Source: Fictibacillus aquaticus (lineage in GTDB: Bacteria > Bacillota > Bacilli > Bacillales > Fictibacillaceae). From it: a stretch of 64,000 nt of DNA. A model generated the notes under the pieces. The model made no database searches and was not told the origin of the DNA. It saw only the letters and a list, made by a program, of their open reading frames with translations. The position numbers and the translations under genes are program-made. Below, piece after piece: positions 32,426 to 38,445 of the stretch (its first letter is position 1; every line of letters starts with the position of its first letter). The stretch is taken from positions 496,001 through 560,000 of the forward strand of contig NZ_NOII01000003.1 in the NCBI RefSeq assembly GCF_002245695.1, read 5' to 3'.

Positions 32426-32857
32426 ATGAAGGTGTTGTTGGTCGGTATTTTCCTGGTTGGCCTGCTGGCGGGCTTCACATATTATCTGGAGCACCCGGCC
32501 ATAATCACCATGAATGAACAGCCTGAGGACAATCATGCTTTTTATTTAAAGAAGTTCGGCTGGCATGCCGTTTCTAAGATTGGCGAGAACGGTGAGTTGA
32601 TCGCGCACGGTGAAAGCGCAGGATTTAGAGCCGCCGGACTCAACTACGATACGTATAAAAACAAAATGCTGAAAGCCCACACTTACTCTTTAAAAGAAAA
32701 ACAGAAAAATGGAAATTCTATCAAGGCTACGCTTTATGAGTATAATAATAGAATAATAGGCGGCTACTGCGCGCTGGAGGGCTGGACACCTGGGGCCGTT
32801 CCGCTGGACAGTAAGAAGCGCCTGACGGAAGAAGGTGTGTTACATGCTGGCGACTGA
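32426..32857 (+). CDS. Secreted or membrane-anchored small protein, unknown
   Basis: A 143-residue protein with an N-terminal hydrophobic segment (KVLLVGIFLVGLLAGFTYYL) and an outer domain containing NHAFYLKKFGWHAVSKIGEN and RIIGGYCALEGWTPGAVPL. I do not recognise a family with confidence. It has AAAGGGGGCG before its ATG and overlaps the next gene by 14 bp. Confidence 0.6.
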   Translation: MKVLLVGIFLVGLLAGFTYYLEHPAIITMNEQPEDNHAFYLKKFGWHAVSKIGENGELIAHGESAGFRAAGLNYDTYKNKMLKAHTYSLKEKQKNGNSIKATLYEYNNRIIGGYCALEGWTPGAVPLDSKKRLTEEGVLHAGD

Positions 32858-33311
32858 GCTGAAGAGACTGCTGCAGCAGTTTCCTCATATAAAAAGTGAA
32901 TACGAGCGGCTGCAGAACACAGGCTATACGCCGACCGATATCCTGATCCGGTCGACGGCGATCTGGGATGGTGAGGATCTCGATACAGCGGAGGTTATGA
33001 TGGAGAATGATGAGGGAAAGAGGCTGCTCATCACCGTCTCGCAGGGCTATTTTAATGATATATCGGTAAAGGAAGTGCAGCCGCGCAAGCCAGGAATTCA
33101 TCACAACCTGATGCTGAACGATGCGCTCATTCACTACAAGAGGTTTAACAAAAGCCTGTTCCGCGGCTATAATATGAACGAGGTCGACGAGTTTCTCGAC
33201 ACGGTTATGAAGGATTACACGTATCTTGAGCATGTGCTCGTCAAAGAAAATGATATCTTGAAAAAGGAAATCGAACAGCTGAGAGGAAGACAGATGTGGC
33301 AAAGAAAGTAA
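32844..33311 (+). CDS. Protein with DivIVA-type motif
   Basis: A 155-residue cytoplasmic protein. The last third reads LFRGYNMNEVDEFLDTVMKD and then a coiled-coil segment (YLEHVLVKENDILKKEIEQL). The RGY-x-x-x-EVD-x-FL core is that of DivIVA/GpsB N-terminal domains, which bind membrane curvature and partner proteins, but here it follows a different 95-residue N-terminal domain (LLITVSQGYFNDISVKEV). ATG 32844 follows AGAAGGTG. It overlaps the VanZ gene by 16 bp. Confidence 0.65.
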   Translation: MLATELKRLLQQFPHIKSEYERLQNTGYTPTDILIRSTAIWDGEDLDTAEVMMENDEGKRLLITVSQGYFNDISVKEVQPRKPGIHHNLMLNDALIHYKRFNKSLFRGYNMNEVDEFLDTVMKDYTYLEHVLVKENDILKKEIEQLRGRQMWQRK

Positions 33312-33763
33312 TCAACTGGCTGCTCGTCCTGTTATGGATGGGCGTGATATTCTTTGCGTCGTCGCAGCCATATGAAAAACAAAACATGAAACCGCTCTGG
33401 CAGGAGCACCTGCCGGTTGAGGAGATTGAAAAACACGCAGATTTCGTCTCGTTCCCATACGCCGGGGAAGAGGTGAGCATGAAGGAAGACGGCGCGGCAA
33501 ACGTCATCGAGTTCTTCGTGCGAAAAGCCGCACACGTAGGTACATACTTCATCCTCGCTGTCCTCCTGTACCGCGCTATTGGACGAGCATCGCTCGCTTG
33601 GATTTTTACCGTACTGTACGCGATGAGCGACGAATTCCACCAGTCCATTACACCGAACCGAACGCCGCATTGGGAGGATGTTGTGCTCGATGCATTCGGG
33701 GCTCTTTTGGGAGTGCTGGTTTGTGTGCTGCTTGCTAGACGTAAGAAAAAACGCCGTTACTAA
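33296..33763 (+). CDS. VanZ-like membrane protein
   Basis: A 155-residue protein with the VanZ family blocks: WMGVIFFASSQPY near the start, EFFVRKAAHVGTYFILAVLL in the middle, and AMSDEFHQSITPNRTPHWEDVVLDA near the end. VanZ proteins confer low-level teicoplanin resistance in enterococci; most members have no known role. The start is GTG at 33296 behind GAGAGGAAGACAG. It is the last gene of the five-gene unit and is followed by a terminator. Confidence 0.9.
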   Translation: MAKKVINWLLVLLWMGVIFFASSQPYEKQNMKPLWQEHLPVEEIEKHADFVSFPYAGEEVSMKEDGAANVIEFFVRKAAHVGTYFILAVLLYRAIGRASLAWIFTVLYAMSDEFHQSITPNRTPHWEDVVLDAFGALLGVLVCVLLARRKKKRRY

Positions 33764-33778
33764 TAGGGCGTTTTTTTA
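33745..33778 (+). terminator. Rho-independent terminator after the VanZ gene
   Basis: AAAAAACGCC pairs with GGCGTTTTTTT around a loop that includes the stop codon. Confidence 0.85.
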
Positions 33779-33803
33779 ATACCTTTAAAAAGGACGTGCT
33801 CTC

Positions 33804-34445
33804 ATGGTCAAAAAACTATTCTGGCAAGACCCGTACGCCACAGAATTAAACACTTGTTTAAAAAGCGTCAACGGCAATGAGATAACGGTAGATCAGACCA
33901 TCTTTTACGCATTTTCTGGCGGCCAAGAGAGCGATGCGGGGACGATTGGCGGCCACAGCGTGTTACAAGCGAGAAAAGACGGCCATGAAATACTCTATAC
34001 CTTGGAAGAAGGGCACGGACTGCAGCCAGGTGACCAAGTGACAATGAAGATTAACTGGGACCGCCGCTACAAGCTCATGCGGCTGCACTTTGCCGCTGAA
34101 ATTATACTGGAGCTGGCGTACAGGAATCTAGAGGGCATCGAAAAGGTAGGTGCTCATATCGCTGAAGACAAGTCTCGAATCGACTTCATCTGGGATGAGA
34201 ACATCTCAAAATCATTTCCGCTGCTTGATAAAGAGGCACATGAAATTATTGAGGCTGACCATGAGATTATCAGTGACTTTAGCGATGAGGCAGAGGGCAG
34301 AAGGTACTGGGAAATTGAAGGATTTGCGAAGGTTGCTTGCGGAGGTACACACCTGAAAAAGACAGGCGAGGTCGAGCGAATCAGGCTGAAGCGCAACAAC
34401 ATTGGCAAGGGGAAAGAGCGGATTGAGATATATCTAGTAGACTAG
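33804..34445 (+). CDS. Alanyl-tRNA editing protein (AlaX type) with an altered metal site
   Basis: A 213-residue free-standing editing domain related to the AlaRS C-terminal half: FYAFSGGQESDAGTIGG (the GGQ block), RLHFAAEIILEL and KVACGGTHLKKTGEV. These proteins deacylate Ser- or Gly-tRNA(Ala). The usual zinc site is HxxxH plus CxxxH. Here CGGTH is intact (Cys179, His183), but the first motif is H95-F-A-A-E99, with glutamate for the second histidine. It may be a natural subfamily variant with a Glu ligand. It is a single-gene unit between the VanZ terminator and a palindromic element. Confidence 0.88.
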   Translation: MVKKLFWQDPYATELNTCLKSVNGNEITVDQTIFYAFSGGQESDAGTIGGHSVLQARKDGHEILYTLEEGHGLQPGDQVTMKINWDRRYKLMRLHFAAEIILELAYRNLEGIEKVGAHIAEDKSRIDFIWDENISKSFPLLDKEAHEIIEADHEIISDFSDEAEGRRYWEIEGFAKVACGGTHLKKTGEVERIRLKRNNIGKGKERIEIYLVD

Positions 34446-34454
34446 AGATTTTAT

Positions 34455-34521
34455 GGGGTACGGTACCATTTCCAACAAACAGCGTAGCATCGCACCGCTG
34501 CGGGAAATGGTACCGTACCCC
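34455..34521. repeat. GGTACC palindrome element, ATTTCC arm variant
   Basis: GGGGTACGGTACCATTTCC pairs perfectly with GGAAATGGTACCGTACCCC (19 bp). It lies between the AlaX gene and a small membrane-protein gene. Confidence 0.93.
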
Positions 34522-34557
34522 CCAACTTGGAAGCAGCTTACAAAGAGGGTGAACTTT

Positions 34558-34833
34558 ATGAACAAACTCTGGAATCGTTTTTTAAAACTCGCAGTGATAC
34601 TTATGTTAATTTCAGCTGTTGGAATTTATTATGTTGATCAGCATCTTCCTCCAGCATTAGAGCAAGATAGAATGCTTTATGTAATTCTACTAGCAGTAAT
34701 ATTTGGTTCTGGGTTAATTTTTTTAATTGCCTATAGGATAAGAATATCTAGAGATAATAAATTTACTGTAAGATCGTTAGCTTACACTATTTTAGTTGTC
34801 GTCATTTTGTTTTTGTTAATGTGGAATTTTTAA
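34558..34833 (+). CDS. Small two-segment membrane protein
   Basis: A 91-residue protein with hydrophobic segments near residues 8-24 (LKLAVILMLISAVGIYYV), 39-58 (VILLAVIFGSGLIFLIAY) and a third at the end (LAYTILVVVILFLLMW). The start is ATG 34558 with AGAGGGTGA upstream; a longer frame would begin inside the palindromic repeat. The family is not recognised. It sits between two closely similar palindromic elements. Confidence 0.6.
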   Translation: MNKLWNRFLKLAVILMLISAVGIYYVDQHLPPALEQDRMLYVILLAVIFGSGLIFLIAYRIRISRDNKFTVRSLAYTILVVVILFLLMWNF

Positions 34834-34839
34834 TTCATC

Positions 34840-34906
34840 GGGGTGCGGTACCATTTCCAATAAACTGCGCAGTATCTCACCACTGCAGGAAATGGTACCG
34901 TACCCC
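34840..34906. repeat. GGTACC palindrome element, ATTTCC arm variant
   Basis: GGGGTGCGGTACCATTTCC pairs with GGAAATGGTACCGTACCCC except for one G-T position. The interior (ACTGCGCAGTATCTCACCACTG) is a diverged copy of that at 34455. It lies between convergent genes. Confidence 0.92.
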
Positions 34907-34920
34907 CATATAACTACCCA

Positions 34921-34947
34921 CAAAAAAAGCTCCCCACAAGGAGGAAC
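34921..34947 (-). terminator. Terminator of PPC/Ig paralogue 1
   Basis: On the minus strand GTTCC...GGAGC forms a short stem followed by TTTTTTTG. The same unit recurs after the other two paralogues (35966-35992, 37178-37203). Confidence 0.72.
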
Positions 34948-34961
34948 CTTCTCCAAACCTA

Positions 34962-35939
34962 TTAACCCTTCTTCACAACCACACGCGCAGACTTACTCAC
35001 ATTCTTCGCCTTATCCGCCGCCGCTACATAAAGAACAGTACCTTTTCTCTGCGCCTTCACAGTCACAATAAACTTACCCTTAGAATTCGCACGGCCAGTC
35101 GCGATTACTTTACTCCCGACTTTTACCGTAATCACCGCATTCGCTTCCGCTGATCCCGTCACTTTCTTGTCATTCGAATCAACGGCGTTAACCCTAGGCA
35201 TCCCAGGTGCTGTCCCGTCTTTCACGACTACATTCGTTACTCGGCTTGTGTCGTCAGCCCATTCATCGGTAATCATCACCGCAAGCTTTGTACCTGCTTT
35301 CACGGTTGTTTTTAACGGAACGGTATATCCGCCAGTACGGGAAGCATAAGTTCTGCCTAACTCTTTAGTGCCGGACTTCACAACAATCCTTTCTCCAGGA
35401 GGCGCTATACCTGTTACTCGTTTATCGTTATCATCTACTGGATTAACCTTTGGCGGAAGATGCCATTCCACTTCGGATGGAATGGTGACAAAGTGATAGA
35501 AATCGTACATAGAATTGTAGGCAGCGCCGTTCAACTCATTCGCTTTGATATAATAAGTACCTGCGTTAATGTCATAAATTTTTGTGATAAGTTCCTCCGC
35601 AGATTCATCAACGGGTTTAACATAGTTCCCCTTTGCATCAAGGAGATCAAAGACTAACGTGAACTTTGCTTCATTATTTGGCAGGGCAACGATATGAAAA
35701 TCGTCATCGTTCTTTGTGACCTCAATCTCGTAATAATCCACGTCGCCTTGTGTAGTGAACCCGCCTTTAGCAAATGTTTCATCAAGGAATGGTGTGGCCT
35801 GTTCCATAGAGTTATTCGGTTCTACTTCCATTACCACCACGTCAGCATCTGACTTGGTTAAACTCTGAGCTGTTGCAGTCAAAGCACCGCTCACAGCAAC
35901 CATTCCAGCCAACAAACCTGTCATCCATACTTTCTTCAT
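34962..35939 (-). CDS. Secreted PPC-domain protein with two Ig-like repeats (paralogue 1)
   Basis: A 325-residue protein with a signal peptide (TGLLAGMVAVSGALTATA). About residues 38-155 form a bacterial pre-peptidase C-terminal (PPC) domain: VEPNNSMEQATPF, GDVDYYEIEV, INAGTYYIKA. Two Big_6-type Ig repeats follow (KVNPVDDNDKRVTGIAPPGE; RVNAVDSNDKKVTGSAEANA) to the end VVVKKG. No peptidase or anchor is present. The start is ATG 35939 behind AGAGGTG. Its last repeat is almost identical to that of paralogue 3, while its signal peptide and PPC domain have diverged. Confidence 0.82.
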   Translation of the reverse strand: MKKVWMTGLLAGMVAVSGALTATAQSLTKSDADVVVMEVEPNNSMEQATPFLDETFAKGGFTTQGDVDYYEIEVTKNDDDFHIVALPNNEAKFTLVFDLLDAKGNYVKPVDESAEELITKIYDINAGTYYIKANELNGAAYNSMYDFYHFVTIPSEVEWHLPPKVNPVDDNDKRVTGIAPPGERIVVKSGTKELGRTYASRTGGYTVPLKTTVKAGTKLAVMITDEWADDTSRVTNVVVKDGTAPGMPRVNAVDSNDKKVTGSAEANAVITVKVGSKVIATGRANSKGKFIVTVKAQRKGTVLYVAAADKAKNVSKSARVVVKKG

Positions 35940-35965
35940 CAACCGCACCTCTTAGGATATTTTTA

Positions 35966-35992
35966 TAAAAAGCTCCCCGACAAGGAGGAGCC
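35966..35992 (-). terminator. Terminator of PPC/Ig paralogue 2
   Basis: On the minus strand GCTCC pairs with GGAGC, followed by TTTTTATAAAA. It is a duplicate of the unit at 37178-37203. Confidence 0.72.
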
Positions 35993-36005
35993 TTCACCAA
36001 TTCTA

Positions 36006-37070
36006 TTAAGCTTTCTTCACAACCACACGAGCGGACTTGCTCACGTTCTTCGCTTTATCCGCAGCTGCTACATAAAGAACTGTGTTCGTTTTCTGTGGCT
36101 TAATGGTCACCACATAGTTTCCTCTGGAGTTAACCTTGCCTGTTCCGATCACTTTGCTGCCCACTTTAACCGTAATGGTTGCGCCAACTTCACCGGATCC
36201 AGTGACTTTCTTGTCGTTAGAGTCGACTTTGTTTACTTTAGGAGTCGCTGGCTTCGTGACATCCTTAACAACCACTTTCGTCGCAGCGCTTACGTTAAAC
36301 CAGTCGTCCATTGCTGTGACGGAAAGAGTAGAGCCCGCTTTTTGCGCGCTTCGAATTGGCACTGTATATCCGCCAGTGCGTGAGGCATAGGCTGTTCCAA
36401 CCACCTTCGTTCCATACTTCACAACAACTTCTGATCCAGGTTCAGCTACCCCAGTAACCTTTCTATCGTTGTCATCAACCGTTCTGACAGTCGGTGCAGG
36501 TGGTGGTGTTAAGTCTTCATACAATGCGATAAGGGCATATTGGTCCGTTTCGTTCATACGGGCCACACCTTCGCCATCAATGGCTAGAACATGGTATTTA
36601 CCAGCTGGAATGTCGTAAAAGAAGGCAGAAGATATTTCGTCAAACTCCGCTCTATCTGGTTCAATAAGATTACCGTTTAGGTCAAACAAACCATACATAA
36701 GATCAACATTTCCTTCAGGATTTGCTGATCCGCTCAGAATAAATTCATCAAATCCCTCTCTATAGGTAACCTCATAAAAATCCATATCTTCTTGCGTTTT
36801 AAATTCGCCAAGCATATATTCAAACATTGGAAGATTATTAGCCAACTCTGGTGTATCGTTTGGTTCTTCCTCGGTAAAATACCACTCATCATCCTGTGCA
36901 GTAAAACCACTCTTTTTAAAGCTAGTTGATTGCTGGTACTGACTCTTTAATACAGAATACTGCTGTTTAACCGCGGTTACATCTGATTTAAAATCCGCCG
37001 CTGAAACATTTGCCGGAACACTTGCTGCAAGTAAACTAGCGAACAAACCTGTTAATAGGACTTTCTTCAT
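36006..37070 (-). CDS. Secreted PPC-domain protein with two Ig-like repeats (paralogue 2)
   Basis: A 354-residue protein. The signal peptide LTGLFASLLAASVPANVSA is identical to that of paralogue 3. An extra 45-residue segment (VTAVKQQYSVLKSQYQQS) precedes the PPC domain (EEPNDTPELANNLPMF, EDMDFYEVTY, IPAGKYHVLAIDGEG). Two Big_6-type repeats follow; the last one differs from paralogues 1 and 3 in its middle (GTGKVNSRGNYVVTIKPQ) but is identical over the final 24 residues except the last. ATG 37070 follows AGAGGTG. It is likely secreted and non-enzymatic; the ligand is unknown. Confidence 0.82.
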   Translation of the reverse strand: MKKVLLTGLFASLLAASVPANVSAADFKSDVTAVKQQYSVLKSQYQQSTSFKKSGFTAQDDEWYFTEEEPNDTPELANNLPMFEYMLGEFKTQEDMDFYEVTYREGFDEFILSGSANPEGNVDLMYGLFDLNGNLIEPDRAEFDEISSAFFYDIPAGKYHVLAIDGEGVARMNETDQYALIALYEDLTPPPAPTVRTVDDNDRKVTGVAEPGSEVVVKYGTKVVGTAYASRTGGYTVPIRSAQKAGSTLSVTAMDDWFNVSAATKVVVKDVTKPATPKVNKVDSNDKKVTGSGEVGATITVKVGSKVIGTGKVNSRGNYVVTIKPQKTNTVLYVAAADKAKNVSKSARVVVKKA

Positions 37071-37152
37071 GAATCGCACCTCTTTTAATTATTTTTAATA
37101 AGGTAATAGTACCATATATGCATAAAATTACCATATAAATTTATAGCTAAAA

Positions 37153-37166
37153 GTGTAAATTTACAC
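37153..37166. promoter_or_regulatory. Palindrome upstream of paralogue 2
   Basis: GTGTAAATTTACAC is a perfect 14-bp palindrome about 90 bp before the start. A one-base variant occupies the equivalent place upstream of paralogue 3 (38329-38342). The flanking AT-rich promoter sequence (GTACCATATA...AAATTACCATATAAATTTAT) is also duplicated. Confidence 0.5.
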
Positions 37167-37177
37167 ACCGCGCTAAA

Positions 37178-37203
37178 CAAAAAGCTCCCCACGAGGAGGA
37201 GCC
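37178..37203 (-). terminator. Terminator of PPC/Ig paralogue 3
   Basis: On the minus strand GCTCC pairs with GGAGC around TCCTCGTGGG-type loop, followed by TTTTTG. Confidence 0.72.
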
Positions 37204-37215
37204 GACACAAATCTC

Positions 37216-38244
37216 TTAACCCTTCTTCACAACCACTCTCGCAGACTTACTCACATTCTTTGCCTTATCAGCCGCCGCTACATAAAGCACAGTCCCTTTT
37301 CTCTGCGCCTTCACAGTAACAATAAACTTGCCTTTAGAATTCGCGCGTCCAGTAGCAATCACCTTGCTTCCGACTTTCACCGTAATCGCCGCATTCGCTT
37401 CAGCCGTCCCCGTCACTTTCTTGTCATTAGAGTCAACCGCGTTCACTTTCGGCGTACCAGGTGCGGTGCCGTCTTTCACGACAACTCGTTTTGCTTTGCT
37501 ATCGTGTCCCCGGTCATCTGTAGCTGTTACAGCAAGAGCAGTGCCTGCTTTAATAGAAGCTTTTAGCGGTATCGTGTATCCTCCCGTGCGCGACGCAATG
37601 GCTTGACCCACTTCCTTTGAACCGGATCTTACAGAAACATAGGTTCCAGGTTCCGCTACTCCTGTAATTCGTTTATCGTTGTCATCCACCGTGTTGACGG
37701 TCGGCGCATCTGGCGGGGTTGTATCTATTGGGAACGCCATTAGAGCGTAATCATCGAGTTCTGTTTGAGAGATTTGACCGTCGAGCTCGAGTGTCATCAC
37801 ATAGTACGTGCCAGCACTAATGTTATAGAATTGAGCGGTTTCAATATCATCGCTTTCTATTTTATAAGGCTGAACCGTCTTGCCGTTCTTATCAAGCAGT
37901 TCAAACGCTAGCTCAATATTGCCATCTGGAATCGTATAGCCAGCAAGCGCCAGCTTGGAATAGTTTTTCGGAACGGTAAATTTATAATAATCCATATCTT
38001 GAGCACTATGAAAATCTCCCCTAATAGGCTCAAATCCTGGAATAACGTTGGCCTGGCTGAGCGTATCATTCGGCTCAGTCTCGATCAGAAATCCGTCTTC
38101 ATCACGAGATTCCATCTGTTGTATCTTACTCTTTATGTAACTGCTAACCTTGGTGTCTGATTTGAAATCTGCCGCTGATACATTTGCCGGAACACTTGCT
38201 GCAAGTAAACTAGCAAACAACCCCGTTAATAGGACTTTCTTCAT
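37216..38244 (-). CDS. Secreted PPC-domain protein with two Ig-like repeats (paralogue 3)
   Basis: A 342-residue protein. It shares its first 30 residues exactly with paralogue 2 and its last about 75 residues almost exactly with paralogue 1 (two changes). The PPC domain is visible as TEPNDTLSQANVIPG, QDMDYYKFTV and ISAGTYYVMTLELDG, followed by two Big_6-type repeats. It ends VVVKKG without an anchor. ATG 38244 follows AGAGGTG. The mosaic similarity points to gene conversion among the three tandem copies. Confidence 0.82.
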   Translation of the reverse strand: MKKVLLTGLFASLLAASVPANVSAADFKSDTKVSSYIKSKIQQMESRDEDGFLIETEPNDTLSQANVIPGFEPIRGDFHSAQDMDYYKFTVPKNYSKLALAGYTIPDGNIELAFELLDKNGKTVQPYKIESDDIETAQFYNISAGTYYVMTLELDGQISQTELDDYALMAFPIDTTPPDAPTVNTVDDNDKRITGVAEPGTYVSVRSGSKEVGQAIASRTGGYTIPLKASIKAGTALAVTATDDRGHDSKAKRVVVKDGTAPGTPKVNAVDSNDKKVTGTAEANAAITVKVGSKVIATGRANSKGKFIVTVKAQRKGTVLYVAAADKAKNVSKSARVVVKKG

Positions 38245-38328
38245 GAACAGCACCTCTTAATTCTTAGATTTTTAATAAGATAATAGTACCATATATACAT
38301 AAAATTACCATATAAATTTATAAAAAAA

Positions 38329-38342
38329 GTGTAACTTTACAC
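38329..38342. promoter_or_regulatory. Palindrome upstream of paralogue 3
   Basis: GTGTAACTTTACAC, the counterpart of the palindrome at 37153-37166, within a duplicated promoter region. Confidence 0.45.
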
Positions 38343-38445
38343 ATTTAACACATTCTAAAATTATCTAACTTTCACCTCCCATGCTCGCACAATTATGGTA
38401 AAATAATACAAGGTAAAAACAGATTAATAGAATGGGGATACATAC

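Noticed and set aside
34453-34557. Upstream extension of the small membrane protein gene at 34558
   Set aside because: The extra residues are a translation of the palindromic element; the ribosome site supports ATG 34558.
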